Notes: generated by a model not told the origin, from the letters alone. DNA of 64,000 nucleotides from Helicobacter didelphidarum (GCF_003364195.1 NZ_NXLQ01000003.1:94275-158274); one strand, 5' to 3'; shown: positions 16,786 to 26,617, counted from the first letter of the stretch. Numbers and translations are program-made.

Positions 16786-17802
16786 TTATATTTTTGTAGC
16801 TGAAATCTTAGAATCTGCAAAAACTTCGGTAATGGTTTCACATATTTTGGAATCACATGCATCAAGTGCTTGATAAATTGCACATTCCATAGCCCTTGCG
16901 TTGCTTTTTCCGTGACTAATAATAACCGGTTTTTTAACACCTAACAATGGAGCTCCACCATATTCAGCATAATCAATTTTTAATTTCAGAGATTTGAATG
17001 CAGATTTAGCGAGTAAAGAACCAAGTATGCTTAGAAAAGATTTTTTAATCTCTTGTTTTAAGATTGTATTTATAGAACTCGCTACACCCTCACTCGCTTT
17101 TAATACAAGATTTCCCATAAAACCATCACATACAATCACATCAACAGAGCCATTAAAAATATCAGACCCTTCAACATTTCCCCTAAAGAAACTATATTCC
17201 TTAAGTAGCTGAAAAGTTTGTTTAGTGAGCTCATTACCTTTAGAATCTTCTTCACCATTTGATAAAAGCCCAATTCTTGGTGCAGAATATCCTAAAACAT
17301 TTCTTGCATAATGATAACCCATAATAGCAAAATCAACCAAATATTCTGGTTTACAATCAGTATTTGCTCCCGCATCTAAAATAACACTTGGATTTGATGT
17401 AATAGTTGGCATACAAGTGCAAATTGCTGGGCGAGAAACACCATTTATACGACCGATTTGCAATGTCGCAAGACTCATTGTTGCTCCACTATGTCCCGCA
17501 CTCACGCATGCTTGTGCTTCACTATTTTTTACAAACCCAATGGCTTGATAAATAGAAGTATCTTTACGCTTATTTGCAGTGCTAGCACTTTCTGTCATTT
17601 TTATAAAGTCTTGTGTATGAACGATTTCTATGCGTTGCAAAATAGTAGCAGAAGCAGATTGTGAATCAAGACATGGCTTAATAAGATTCTCATCTCCTAC
17701 CAAAAATACACTAAATTCTCTCTGTTTTAATGATTCAAGCACACCACAGACAATAGGAGTAACTCCATTATCTGCACCCATAGCATCTACAGCAATTCGC
17801 AT
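16786..17802 (-). CDS. plsX: Phosphate acyltransferase PlsX
   Basis: This 338-aa enzyme makes acyl-phosphate from acyl-ACP for the PlsY step of phospholipid synthesis. The N-terminal [18 protein letters not shown] is diagnostic. [14 protein letters not shown] and [16 protein letters not shown] are further family motifs. It starts five bases after the rpmF stop, so the two are probably co-translated. Normal length, expected to be active at the cytoplasmic membrane. Confidence 0.96.
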   Translation of the reverse strand: MRIAVDAMGADNGVTPIVCGVLESLKQREFSVFLVGDENLIKPCLDSQSASATILQRIEIVHTQDFIKMTESASTANKRKDTSIYQAIGFVKNSEAQACVSAGHSGATMSLATLQIGRINGVSRPAICTCMPTITSNPSVILDAGANTDCKPEYLVDFAIMGYHYARNVLGYSAPRIGLLSNGEEDSKGNELTKQTFQLLKEYSFFRGNVEGSDIFNGSVDVIVCDGFMGNLVLKASEGVASSINTILKQEIKKSFLSILGSLLAKSAFKSLKLKIDYAEYGGAPLLGVKKPVIISHGKSNARAMECAIYQALDACDSKICETITEVFADSKISATKI

Positions 17803-17807
17803 AATTT

Positions 17808-17963
17808 TTAATTGGAACTATAATTTTGTGTAAATTTATTAATAAAATGTGGTAACTTCCAACTTCCATCTTTATCTTTAATCGGTTTTGCCAATGAAAC
17901 CTTATAATGTGTGCGTCTCTTTGCTGCTCTTGTTTTACTAACTCGTCGCTTAGGAACTGCCAT
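17808..17963 (-). CDS. rpmF: 50S ribosomal protein L32
   Basis: This 51-codon gene encodes a small basic protein starting [20 protein letters not shown], the L32 signature, and ending in [12 protein letters not shown]. The zinc-binding cysteines found in some L32 proteins are absent, as in several bacteria. It sits between the YceD-like gene (3 bases) and plsX (5 bases). The tight spacing indicates one operon. Confidence 0.95.
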   Translation of the reverse strand: MAVPKRRVSKTRAAKRRTHYKVSLAKPIKDKDGSWKLPHFINKFTQNYSSN

Positions 17964-17966
17964 GAA

Positions 17967-18362
17967 TTACTCCTCTATATTGGTTTGAATATTATAATCT
18001 AGTCGTATTGATTCAACTTCACTCTCAAGAATAAAATTAAAATCAATGAAGCCTTCGAAAAATTCAATTACATCTAAATTTAAATTATTTGTTTGGCTTT
18101 GTGTTTTCCAGACACCATCTGAAAAATACAAAACCAAATCACAATCAATTCTTTCCCTAAAAGACTTTCCACTCCGAACACAGATAAGCTCAAGATTCCC
18201 ATGCAATTTACCCTGAAATTGCACAAGTTTAGAATCTACTCTCTTTAGTTCCCCTTTTAATCCTATTGTTTCTTCACTTTCTAAAATTTGCATAGAATCT
18301 TGCGTATGAACTATATCAATATATTTTGACCTTTCATTTATCTTTCTAAATTCTATCTGCAT
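17967..18362 (-). CDS. YceD/DUF177 family protein
   Basis: This 131-aa acidic protein matches the DUF177/YceD pattern (GELKRVDSKLVQFQGKLHGN, then LELICVRSGKSF, and DYNIQTNIEE at the end). The family is encoded next to rpmF and is linked to 23S rRNA accumulation. Only one Cys of the common CxxC is present. It is the first gene of yceD-rpmF-plsX-fabH. Two copies of an 18-base direct repeat lie just upstream of its start, possibly an operator. The ATG follows an AAGGG site at longer than usual spacing. Confidence 0.8.
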   Translation of the reverse strand: MQIEFRKINERSKYIDIVHTQDSMQILESEETIGLKGELKRVDSKLVQFQGKLHGNLELICVRSGKSFRERIDCDLVLYFSDGVWKTQSQTNNLNLDVIEFFEGFIDFNFILESEVESIRLDYNIQTNIEE

Positions 18363-18382
18363 ACTTTCTAGCCCTTAAAGTT

Positions 18383-18448
18383 TAATTAAGATACAAATAA
18401 CTAGAATATTAAAGAACATCTTACTTGCAATAATTAAGATACAAATAA
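18383..18448. repeat. 18-base direct repeat pair upstream of yceD
   Basis: The sequence TAATTAAGATACAAATAA occurs at 18383-18400 and again at 18431-18448, 48 bases apart. It lies in the 207-base gap between ndk and the yceD-like gene, upstream of the latter. The 48-base period and location suggest a regulator-binding site, or a small tandem duplication. Confidence 0.7.
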
Positions 18449-18569
18449 TAATATAAACTTCAAATCTTTACTTTTGTTTTAGTTGCATTTTATCCTTGAC
18501 AAAAATAACAAATTAACTAAGCTATTTTTTATAAAGAAGAAAATCGCAATTTTAAATACCCTAAATGAC

Positions 18570-18983
18570 TTATAGAATCTTACTTTTTGCAAAGAAAAAT
18601 GCGATTTCTATTGCTGCATTTTCTTTAGAATCGCTTCCATGCACCGCATTTGCATCGATACTTTCAGCAAAATCAGCACGGATTGTCCCAGCTTTTGCTT
18701 CTTTTGGATTTGTGGCACCCATAAGATCTCTATTTTTTGCTATTGCATTATTACCTTCTAAAACCATGACAACAACAGGACCGCTAATCATAAATTCTAC
18801 TAAATCATTAAAAAAAGCTCGCTCTTTATGCACAGCATAAAATTCTTGAGCTTCTTTCTTGGAAAGTTGCACTTTTTTCGTAGCCGCTATTCGTAAGCCG
18901 TTATCCTCAAATCTTGCAATAATTTTACCAATAACATTTTTTTTTACTGCATCGGGCTTGATAATTGATAATGTCTGTTCCAT
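18570..18983 (-). CDS. ndk: Nucleoside diphosphate kinase
   Basis: This 137-aa enzyme moves the terminal phosphate between nucleoside di- and triphosphates. It starts [13 protein letters not shown], contains GTIRADFA, and has the active-site phosphohistidine His115 in NAVHGSDS. Length is normal. It is a single gene on the minus strand, ending about 207 bases upstream of the yceD start. A TAGAAT -10 candidate (plus-strand positions 19021-19026) lies about 40 bases before the ATG. Confidence 0.96.
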   Translation of the reverse strand: MEQTLSIIKPDAVKKNVIGKIIARFEDNGLRIAATKKVQLSKKEAQEFYAVHKERAFFNDLVEFMISGPVVVMVLEGNNAIAKNRDLMGATNPKEAKAGTIRADFAESIDANAVHGSDSKENAAIEIAFFFAKSKIL

Positions 18984-19020
18984 GTGATAATCCTCAGTTT
19001 ATAGTAAAAGCAAAAAGGAT

Positions 19021-19026
19021 ATTCTA
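19021..19026 (-). promoter_or_regulatory. Candidate -10 box for ndk
   Basis: TAGAAT on the minus strand, 37 bases before the ndk ATG. It lies only about 30 bases from the start of recognisable autotransporter sequence, so the remnant's breakpoint is next to this promoter. Confidence 0.4.
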
Positions 19027-19053
19027 CACTAAAAAAAGTTAAAAATCAAGCTT

Positions 19054-19899
19054 TCAATAGAATATCTCTCAGGTTCTGGACAAGCAGGTGGTATTTTAGA
19101 AATCAATAACAAAGCAAGTTCAGAAATTGCAGGTAAAATCACAGCTGGGGGGGGGGGGTAGCAGGTTCAAATACCACAGTCGATAATGATGGGACAATCA
19201 GTGGGGATAAATTAAACCTTACAAATAGTGGCAACATAAGCAATACCGTAACAGCAAAAAATGGTAATACAATTAGCAATAGCGGGACTATCAACAAGGT
19301 AGATGTTAGTGGTGGAACCGTAAATATTGCCAATAGTGGAACTATTGGTGCATTAGAGTTCACTGCAGGTGCGATTGCAAAATTCGGGCAAAACTACGCA
19401 GTTACCATCAATGATAAAGCCAGTTATGACACAGATGGTGCTTTTGGTATCACAGGGACTAAGGCAAATGGTGCAATACAAATAGCAGATAACAATGCAT
19501 TTTTGATTAATCTTTGTGCTGGTTTTGAAGTAGGGACAGGATATGATTTGAATAACTTCATTAGTGGTGCTGGTGGAGGTTCAAAATTGCAGGATTATAA
19601 TGGTAATAATGTAATATCATTAGGTGCTCAACATCTTCGCACAGCGTAGAATATCTATGGTATAAATATTGGCAATAATGGAATCATAACTATCGCGGTA
19701 GAAGCAAATAAATCATGGATAGGTTTTGCAACGCCATGCTTTTCTACTTCTAGATTACCGATAGGGCGGTTGGTTTGCTCGAAACTGGTTAGGTGCTAAA
19801 TTTGGACAAAATGCTTCTTTAAATGTTGTCTATGGTGGTAAATTTGGTGGACAAATCCAAACCCATAATATCAATGTAAGAATAGGTTGGCAGTTTTAG
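19054..19899 (+). pseudogene. Decayed autotransporter fragment
   Basis: In plus-strand translation this region shows passenger beta-helix repeats (for example LTNSGNISNT, ISNSGTINKVDVSGGTV, IANSGTIGALEF) and finally an outer-membrane barrel end (NVVYGGKFGG, then VRIGWQF stop). There is no start codon or signal peptide. It is broken by a 12-G tract that runs into TAG, an in-frame TAG at 19647-19649 and a frame change before the last 40 or so codons. Most of the roughly 300-residue barrel is missing, so an internal deletion is likely. It is a remnant of a large surface autotransporter and could serve as a recombination donor for intact copies elsewhere. Confidence 0.85.
19147..19158. repeat. 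G12 homopolymer in the autotransporter remnant
   Basis: Twelve G follow GCT in the passenger region. With 12 G the frame runs directly into TAG; 10 or 13 G would join the upstream repeat frame (SSEIAGKIT) to the downstream frame (AGSNTTVDND). It looks like a former phase-variation switch left in the off state. Confidence 0.9.
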
Positions 19900-19917
19900 A
19901 AACTGACTACTTTTATA

Positions 19918-19951
19918 GCATAGAGTTTGATGATTCTTAATCACTCTATGC
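19918..19951 (+). terminator. Hairpin after the autotransporter remnant
   Basis: Arms GCATAGAGT (19918-19926) and ACTCTATGC (19943-19951) form a 9-bp stem with a 16-base loop, 18 bases after the remnant's last stop. It is probably the old autotransporter terminator, although no T run follows. Confidence 0.45.
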
Positions 19952-20091
19952 GTTCATATAACTTTACCATATAAAAACAATGTGAAGTCCTCTTGGATTT
20001 TACATTATAACACCACGACTTTCTATCAAATCGTTTATAATTGTGAATAAAGTAAAATAGTCTAAACTCTTAAGAAAATAAAATCAAAATT

Positions 20092-20134
20092 CCATCCTTC
20101 CACACCATTCTTTATGGTAAGAGGATGGGCTTTT
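20092..20134 (+). terminator. Hairpin followed by T run
   Basis: CCATCC (20092-20097) pairs with GGATGG (20123-20128), with an inner ACCAT/ATGGT stem, and is followed by GCTTTT. The structure reads as a rho-independent terminator on the plus strand. Confidence 0.5.
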
Positions 20135-20313
20135 ATATACAATGGATAAGATTGTATCATTGACTGCGATTTTAAATTGCAATCATGGAAATGTGTAGCT
20201 ACAAATTTACCAATAAAAATTCCGTCAATATAAAGTTAAAATCTTACTCCAATAATCACTCAAGCCCATATTCTTATATTTTACATTATACAATCTCTTT
20301 TATTGTTGAATGA

Positions 20314-21081
20314 TTATGGATCGTTTGTATAAGCATTGAGTTCTTTGATTGTTGCTTGGAGATATTGTGTAAAATCCTTTTCTTTTTTTAAAACACGACC
20401 CGCCTGAATGGAAGAAAGCTCAAGACAAAGCTTTGCATTTAAATTTTTATAAGTTTGTATTTTTGCTAAAAATACTTGAGTGCGTTGCAATATCTCTCCT
20501 TGAGTATTTGAATCTAATCCATCAAAAAATTCTAAAAATGGATTTAAAAAAGTATTGAGTGCATTGATACTATTTTGTAATCCCTCATTAGCTTTTACAA
20601 TAATATTTTGAATCATGCTGTATGAGAGTTCATGTTGCGTGAAACATTTATTTAAGAGACTTTCACATCGATGAAGCAATTCCATACTTTCCGCATACAG
20701 AGTATGAGAATCATGTAAAATACTTGCGAGTATTTGGGAATGTTTGGGGTTCGTAGGTGCAATTTTTTGTGCCGCATAATCACGACTATATACCACATTA
20801 TTTTTTTGATTTTCTACTTGTTTATAAGAATCTTTTGTGAAATCACTGCGTTTATATCGCTTTTTTCTTTCCTCAATTTTATTTTGTTGTATGGATATGA
20901 TAATATTACCATTATAGAATCTTATAGAATGTCTCTTTAATAGATTATTTGCCCCTTGTGTCAGAGGAATATTATTGAGGTGATTATAATACGCACTACG
21001 AATAATATCTTTTTCATAAAAACTTATTTTTAAAGATTCTATTTTTGCAATATTTGCATTGAATTTTGATATTGAGTTCAT
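20314..21081 (-). CDS. Hypothetical protein next to ispA
   Basis: I do not recognise this 255-aa protein. It has no signal peptide or membrane segment. It is Asn/Lys/Gln-rich, with a basic stretch in the first third (KIEERKKRYKRSDF) and a largely helical, possibly coiled-coil C-terminal half (LHRCESLLNKCF, then LFLAK-like helices). It starts 20 bases after the ispA stop on the same strand, so the two may be co-transcribed. An AGGGGAT site precedes the ATG. Confidence 0.65.
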   Translation of the reverse strand: MNSISKFNANIAKIESLKISFYEKDIIRSAYYNHLNNIPLTQGANNLLKRHSIRFYNGNIIISIQQNKIEERKKRYKRSDFTKDSYKQVENQKNNVVYSRDYAAQKIAPTNPKHSQILASILHDSHTLYAESMELLHRCESLLNKCFTQHELSYSMIQNIIVKANEGLQNSINALNTFLNPFLEFFDGLDSNTQGEILQRTQVFLAKIQTYKNLNAKLCLELSSIQAGRVLKKEKDFTQYLQATIKELNAYTNDP

Positions 21082-21101
21082 TATTTATCCCCTGCTTACA
21101 A

Positions 21102-21983
21102 TCATGTAAGTGGTTGAAAATATGGCTTTAAAAGTTCGTAGAGATTATGTTGTAGCTGTGTAAGCTGCAAAGATTCTAATTCTACCAAATTTGCTTCTAA
21201 TTGTGCAATATATTGTTGCATAACATCTTGTGCTTGTTGAATACCAAGTAAATTCACATAGCTATTTTTGTTTGTATCGTTTTGTGTTGTTTTACCAGAT
21301 TTACTTTCATCTTGAAGAAAATCAATAATATCGTCTCGTATTTGAAAATACAATCCCAGTTTTATACCAAAATCATAAAGATTTTTTTGTGTTGTAGAAT
21401 CTAAATTTGCAATAATTCCACCCATTTTTAAGCTTGTTGCAATCAATTTTGCGGTTTTATGAATATGAATAAAATCAAGCTTTTCTTGTGTGAGTTTTGT
21501 GTTTTCAAAATAGCAGTCAAGTGCTTGTCCTAGAATCATGCCTGAAATTCCACCATCTTGGCTTAAAGATTCAATCAAAGCAATTTTTACATCCGGTGCA
21601 AATACTGCTTGAGAAAGCAAAGAAAAGCTATAAGTATTTAAACCATCTCCAATAAGTATTGCCCCAACCTCATCATATTTACAATGCAATGTGGGGTGAG
21701 AACGTCTTAAGGACGCATTATCCATTGCAGGCAAATCATCATGTATAAGTGAATAAGTATGCAAACATTCAATTGCTAAGCATACATCAAAAGAATTGAA
21801 AACAAACTCTTTTGATTGTGCACAAACAACACTTAATAAGAGATTGGGACGGAATCTTTTGCCACCATTTTTCATCATTTCCCAAAAAGCTTCTTCAAAA
21901 TATGGGTGAAAACTTAGTATTTGTGGCTTATGAGATAGCAGATAAGATTCAAAATCTTGACAAGTCTGCAGAAAAAATGACAT
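21102..21983 (-). CDS. ispA: Polyprenyl (farnesyl/geranyl) diphosphate synthase
   Basis: This 293-aa enzyme condenses IPP with allylic diphosphates to make the C15 precursor of quinones and the undecaprenyl lipid carrier. The two Asp-rich metal motifs are visible: DDLPAMD (82-88) and DDIID (217-221). GGKRFRP near residue 40 is also typical of the family. A GGAGG site lies just before the ATG. Chain length cannot be fixed from sequence alone; the first motif pattern fits bacterial FPP synthases. Confidence 0.92.
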   Translation of the reverse strand: MSFFLQTCQDFESYLLSHKPQILSFHPYFEEAFWEMMKNGGKRFRPNLLLSVVCAQSKEFVFNSFDVCLAIECLHTYSLIHDDLPAMDNASLRRSHPTLHCKYDEVGAILIGDGLNTYSFSLLSQAVFAPDVKIALIESLSQDGGISGMILGQALDCYFENTKLTQEKLDFIHIHKTAKLIATSLKMGGIIANLDSTTQKNLYDFGIKLGLYFQIRDDIIDFLQDESKSGKTTQNDTNKNSYVNLLGIQQAQDVMQQYIAQLEANLVELESLQLTQLQHNLYELLKPYFQPLT

Positions 21984-22245
21984 AGAACCTCCATAAAATA
22001 AGAAATCTAAAATTTTTTACAATTCTAGCATGAAATAGTAGAAATATTATATAAATTATAAACTGAAGCAAAAACTCTTGTGGTAATTTTTAAAAAGTAA
22101 ATCATACATTGAATATATTGTAAAGTCTCAAAAATTTCAGGTATTACACATTTTTTTAGTAACAAAGTAAAGAAATCTTAAATAAGATTCTGTGCATCAT
22201 TGTATTGAAAATAAATAATAATGCGACCTTAAGCATTCAACTTAT

Positions 22246-23481
22246 TTAAATTCTTTCTTGATTTCCTTGCAAAATCTTTTCTCGTAATTGCCCACAAGCA
22301 GCACTTATATCAAGTCCTTTGGATTCTCGAATAGTTGCTACAATTCCGCGATTATAAAGATAGTCTGCGAAAGCTTGCACTTTTTCTTTTTCTGGTCGTT
22401 TGAATTGACTTTCCTCATGGGGATTAAATGGTATAAGGTTGACTTTTGAACGAAATCCATGCAAAAGCTTCACAAGCTTTTTGGCACTTGCTAAATCATC
22501 ATTCATGTCTTTAATTACAAGATATTCAAACAAGATTCTATTGCGTGTATGTAGAGGAAACTTACGAAGAGAATCTAAAACCCGTTCAAGATTATAAACG
22601 CGATTCATAGGGATTAATTGACTTCGTAAAGAATCATCAACAGCATGCAAGGAAAGTGCAATTTGCACCCCAAGATCCAATGCACCAAGCTTTTCAATCT
22701 GTGGGGCAATACCGCTTGTCGAAATTGTGTGCCGCCTTGTAGCGATATTCAATCCATCTTTATGACTAATAATACGTATTGCCTTAATAACATTACTAAA
22801 GTTATCAAGTGGTTCTCCCATTCCCATAAATACAATATTTACACTCTTATTGGAATCTAAATTATTATCTCTTTTCAGAAATACAACTTGTTGCACTATT
22901 TCACCTACACTTAAGTTCCGCACAAAACCACCCTTAGCGGTTGAACAAAATACACAACCTACTCGGCAACCAACCTGGCTGGAAACACAAAATGTATATT
23001 TTTCACCCTTAAGAATCTTACCTTCATTATCAAAAATTTTCTCACGCATTTTTATAAAAACAGATTCAAAGCTAAGATTATCATGTGTCTGAAAAAGATA
23101 TTTCTTTGTTCCATCTTTACTTTCTTCAATTTGAATTGGATAAATTGTAGAAAAATTTGCATGTTGACTTTGTATATCAGAATCTTGTCTAGGGGAAATA
23201 TTTGCCTGAGTATCTCTTTGTTTGTTTAATTCGAACACTTGATTGCATGTTTGTGAAGAATATTTATATTGTTGCAAGTCTTGAAACAAATATTTTTCTA
23301 CATTGCAAAATTTATCCTTTAATTGCTTTTGCATAATTTTTGGAATATTTTTCATGTCTGAAAATTGTGTCACATATCGACAATATAGCCAATGATAAAT
23401 TTGTTTTGCACGAAACTTTGGTTGCATTATCTCCTCAAGCTCTTCAAGCAAATATGAGTATATGCTATCTAATTCTTTCAT
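22246..23481 (-). CDS. rlmN: 23S rRNA (A2503-C2) / tRNA (A37-C2) methyltransferase
   Basis: This 411-aa radical-SAM enzyme methylates A2503 of 23S rRNA and A37 of some tRNAs. It has the CxxxCxxC cluster motif (C172, C176, C179 in GCRVGCVFC) and the family stretches VFMGMGEPLDN, ISTSGIAPQI and the ISAACGQL end with the second catalytic Cys. An extra low-complexity segment (about residues 83-120, rich in Gln/Asp/Ser) separates the N-terminal domain from the radical-SAM core and makes it longer than the usual 350-390 aa. It is a single gene, divergent from the unknown gene at 23717. Confidence 0.94.
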   Translation of the reverse strand: MKELDSIYSYLLEELEEIMQPKFRAKQIYHWLYCRYVTQFSDMKNIPKIMQKQLKDKFCNVEKYLFQDLQQYKYSSQTCNQVFELNKQRDTQANISPRQDSDIQSQHANFSTIYPIQIEESKDGTKKYLFQTHDNLSFESVFIKMREKIFDNEGKILKGEKYTFCVSSQVGCRVGCVFCSTAKGGFVRNLSVGEIVQQVVFLKRDNNLDSNKSVNIVFMGMGEPLDNFSNVIKAIRIISHKDGLNIATRRHTISTSGIAPQIEKLGALDLGVQIALSLHAVDDSLRSQLIPMNRVYNLERVLDSLRKFPLHTRNRILFEYLVIKDMNDDLASAKKLVKLLHGFRSKVNLIPFNPHEESQFKRPEKEKVQAFADYLYNRGIVATIRESKGLDISAACGQLREKILQGNQERI

Positions 23482-23673
23482 ACAATCCCTTATAGAAAAA
23501 ATAAAATGCTATTCTAAGATATTTTTTTTAACTTTCTTAAGAATTTCCTTATTTCTCTTAAAGATGTGATATTTAGGTTTCTTTAGCTACGAACTTTTAC
23601 AAAACTAAAAGTTCCATATTTCTTGAATATTCAATGAGACAAAGTAAGATTCTTGGCAAGAGCAAAAGACTTG

Positions 23674-23682
23674 TGATATAAT
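23674..23682 (+). promoter_or_regulatory. Extended -10 promoter for the 325-aa unknown gene
   Basis: TGATATAAT is an extended -10 match 34 bases before the ATG at 23717. AAGGGG lies between them as the ribosome-binding site. Confidence 0.6.
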
Positions 23683-23716
23683 ATTGAATTTATTTACTAC
23701 GAAAAAAGGGGAAACA

Positions 23717-24694
23717 ATGCATGATAGCTCAGCAGTAAAAGAATATTTACGATTACATGGTGTTGATAATGTTTTGGACCTCGACCACGAAGAGTTAGAG
23801 CAACAATATGTAAAAACAGTTCGTGAGGGCATAGACTACTATCGCAGTCTCTTATATGAAGGAAATGTTCATTTTTCGCCACCAAAACATGATGTCATAG
23901 AAGCACTCAAAAAGGTGCAAACAATTGATGAAATGTTTCAAACTCTTTATGATTTTTTACATATGTTTACCCCTACAGATTTAATTGCATTTATGTCAGA
24001 ACTTAAAATGCCTGTGCCATATCGACGTTTAAAAAATATTATTACGATTGTGCATGCAAGGGTGCAAGATGAGATTTTAGATAATATTAAACGAGATCTG
24101 CGAGATTTTCCAAAGCAAGAGAGAGAAACTCTAATTGCATATTATGAAAGTAAGCGAAATGACATTATTGGGTTGGAGAATCTCCATGAAAAATATAAAA
24201 GCTCTGGCACACTTGCTTATTTACGCTCAACAGCAGAAACAAAACTGGACATTATGCAAACTTTCCTTAGTAAAGACTTGGAGCTTGAATATAAACCTTA
24301 CTATGATAATAGTAAAGAAAAACGGACACTTGTTTCAAAGATTCTAGAAATCAGTGGCATTTATACCAAACAAGAGTTATTTGACATGAAAATTGCAGAC
24401 CTCCAATCAACTTACAATGAAATTATGCAACAAGTATTGCAAAAAGAGAAAGAACAAAAATTAATGAGAAAATATATCGAGGCTTTTGAAGATTCTGCGG
24501 GTATAACAGAAGAGGAATTTAAAGGATACTGCCAAGATATGCGAGAAGATTTAAGCGAAGATCTTGTCAATGAAATTATTAATTATTTTACAACTCGCAA
24601 TCATTTTATCGCAAACAAGATTAATAATGTGCTTTCTGGTAAGGGTATGAACAATCTTATGTCTCCATCAGCACTTATGGGTGATCATTTATAG
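23717..24694 (+). CDS. Hypothetical protein, largely alpha-helical
   Basis: I do not recognise this 325-aa acidic protein. It has no signal peptide or membrane segment, and reads as a chain of charged helices with possible coiled coil (for example QQVLQKEKEQKLMRKYIEAF). Conserved-looking sections are MFTPTDLIAFMSELKMPVPYRRL and GMNNLMSPSALMGDHL at the end. The ATG at 23717 has AAGGGG upstream; a TTG 33 bases earlier overlaps the -10 box and is unlikely. It has its own strong promoter, and the FtsH-like gene follows 124 bases later from another promoter. Confidence 0.75.
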   Translation: MHDSSAVKEYLRLHGVDNVLDLDHEELEQQYVKTVREGIDYYRSLLYEGNVHFSPPKHDVIEALKKVQTIDEMFQTLYDFLHMFTPTDLIAFMSELKMPVPYRRLKNIITIVHARVQDEILDNIKRDLRDFPKQERETLIAYYESKRNDIIGLENLHEKYKSSGTLAYLRSTAETKLDIMQTFLSKDLELEYKPYYDNSKEKRTLVSKILEISGIYTKQELFDMKIADLQSTYNEIMQQVLQKEKEQKLMRKYIEAFEDSAGITEEEFKGYCQDMREDLSEDLVNEIINYFTTRNHFIANKINNVLSGKGMNNLMSPSALMGDHL

Positions 24695-24755
24695 TATAAT
24701 CATAATAGCTTCAACAACAAACAATCTTACACAAATCTTATATTTAGAAAATATT

Positions 24756-24764
24756 TGTTATAAT
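24756..24764 (+). promoter_or_regulatory. Extended -10 promoter for the FtsH-like gene
   Basis: TGTTATAAT is an extended -10 match 54 bases before the ATG at 24819. The gene therefore has its own promoter. Confidence 0.6.
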
Positions 24765-24818
24765 CAAGTTTCCAAATATGAAATAAAAATAAAATTTATT
24801 TCTCAACAAAGGTAAAAT

Positions 24819-26555
24819 ATGTCATTTTTATATCAATTTAAATCTAAATATTATATTTTTTCTCTCTTATGGATTCTCATTGGGATTCTTGTTGCATCTT
24901 ATTTGATTTATGAAAAAACAATAATGATAAACTACAATCAATTAGAAAAAATCTTAAAACAAGAAGATGTGAAAGAAATATTAGTAGATTCACAAACAAG
25001 TTATTTTTATACTATAAAAGGAAATATTTATGAAATTTCCTCAAAAGAGCTTTTTAGCCCATCTATCATAGTGGGAACTCAAAGCAAAACACAAGAATCT
25101 CAAACTTATACCCCCCCTACATCAAATCTACAACTTAAGACTCTGCCCAATATTTCTTCTAAAACACCATTTTCAACAAAAATCATCTATGCAACACTCA
25201 TTATTCTAATTGGACTTGTCATCATTTTTGTTTTTTATAATAACAATCAGTGGAATAAAGATTCTCAATCAAACTTTGCACCACAACATGATACACAAAG
25301 CGATAGTGAAATATCTATACCCATAGAATCCATGAAAAGTCAAATTAGATTCTCTGATGTAGCGGGTATCAGCGAAGTAAAAGATGATTTATTGGAAATT
25401 ATTGATTATTTGAAAAATCCAAAAAAATATCAAGATTTAGGAATCTATCCACCAAAAGGTGTGCTTTTAGTTGGACCTCCAGGTGTAGGTAAGACTATGT
25501 TGGCAAAAGCTATTGCTGGAGAATCTGGAGTGCCATTTTTTTACCAAAGTGGTTCATCATTTGTTCAGATTTATGTAGGTGTTGGAGCAAAAAGAGTGCG
25601 TGAGTTATTTGCAAAAGCAAGAATGTATGCACCATCAATCATCTTTATTGATGAGATTGATGCTGTGGGCAAAACACGAGGTGGTAAAGATAATCACGAA
25701 TGGGAATCTACCCTTAACGAGTTATTGACAGAAATGGACGGATTTAGCGATCAAAGTGGAGTAATTGTTATTGCAGCAACAAATCAAGTTGATGTTATCG
25801 ATCCTGCTTTGCTACGTAGCGGACGATTCGACAGGCGTATATTTGTAGATTTACCAAATATTACAGAGAGAGAGGATATTCTTAGAGTTTATTTACGCAA
25901 TCGCCCCCATTCTCTTAATATACAAGAAATTGCACGACTTTGCACAGGCTTTAGTGGAGCAAATATCGCATCTCTTGTAAATGAAGCGGCAATGAATGCC
26001 TTACGCCATAAACGACAAGAAATCACCATGCAAGATATTCTTGATAATACAGAAAAAGTCCTCTTTGGAAAAAAACGTCAAAATCCCCTTACACATAAAC
26101 AAAAAGAAATTATTGCATTATACAATGCAGGGAAGGCAATTTCACAATATTGGCTTTCACATGATTTTCAAAAAATCTCACTTATGCAACTTCCACAGCA
26201 TATAAAAATTGATGATAATAGCCTCAGGAGTGAATTAATTGCACAAATAAAAATAGCATTGAGTGGCACTTTATCACTAGAAGAAAATAATATAGAATCT
26301 TCAACAATTGCTATGCAAGATATTAACAATGCAAAATATATAGCTCACAAAATGTGTCATGAATTTGGCATGGGAGATCGACTAATAGCAGATGAGTTAG
26401 ATGAATTAAGAATTTTAGAAAACGCAAAAGAAGAACATAGAGATTTTATTATATCTAATAAAAAGAATATTCATATTATTGCCGAAAATTTACTCTTGCA
26501 CGAAAAATTGAGCAAAGAAGAGATTGAAAGCATTCTTTCAATCTCTGATACTTAA
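24819..26555 (+). CDS. FtsH-like AAA ATPase with inactivated protease domain
   Basis: This 578-aa protein has two membrane helices (about 12-30 and 122-140) and a complete FtsH-type AAA module: Walker A GPPGVGKT (219-226), Walker B IIFIDEID (274-281), an FVG-like pore loop ([11 protein letters not shown]) and second region of homology RSGRFDRR (333-340). Where FtsH has the zinc-protease motif HEAGH there is YNAGK (435-439), losing both His ligands and the catalytic Glu. The C-terminal helical domain is retained but degenerate. It is likely an ATP-driven unfoldase or a regulator of true FtsH, similar in idea to plant FtsHi. A linker between the helices contains a C7 tract (25111-25117). Confidence 0.88.
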   Translation: MSFLYQFKSKYYIFSLLWILIGILVASYLIYEKTIMINYNQLEKILKQEDVKEILVDSQTSYFYTIKGNIYEISSKELFSPSIIVGTQSKTQESQTYTPPTSNLQLKTLPNISSKTPFSTKIIYATLIILIGLVIIFVFYNNNQWNKDSQSNFAPQHDTQSDSEISIPIESMKSQIRFSDVAGISEVKDDLLEIIDYLKNPKKYQDLGIYPPKGVLLVGPPGVGKTMLAKAIAGESGVPFFYQSGSSFVQIYVGVGAKRVRELFAKARMYAPSIIFIDEIDAVGKTRGGKDNHEWESTLNELLTEMDGFSDQSGVIVIAATNQVDVIDPALLRSGRFDRRIFVDLPNITEREDILRVYLRNRPHSLNIQEIARLCTGFSGANIASLVNEAAMNALRHKRQEITMQDILDNTEKVLFGKKRQNPLTHKQKEIIALYNAGKAISQYWLSHDFQKISLMQLPQHIKIDDNSLRSELIAQIKIALSGTLSLEENNIESSTIAMQDINNAKYIAHKMCHEFGMGDRLIADELDELRILENAKEEHRDFIISNKKNIHIIAENLLLHEKLSKEEIESILSISDT

Positions 26556-26617
26556 TTAAAAATCCTTTTATTCTATTTTATATAAAAGTATATGCAACAC
26601 TATATAGTATTTCAGCA

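Larger units (their letters stand above)
19900..20313. other. Intergenic region after the autotransporter remnant
   Basis: These 414 bases separate the remnant from the convergent unknown gene. They contain two hairpins, at 19918-19951 and 20092-20128 (listed separately). No ORF or tRNA is visible. Confidence 0.6.

Noticed and set aside
19139..19363. A minus-strand open frame rich in Pro, Leu and Val across the autotransporter remnant
   Set aside because: It is the antisense shadow of the NSGTI-type repeats and has no ribosome-binding site or known family.
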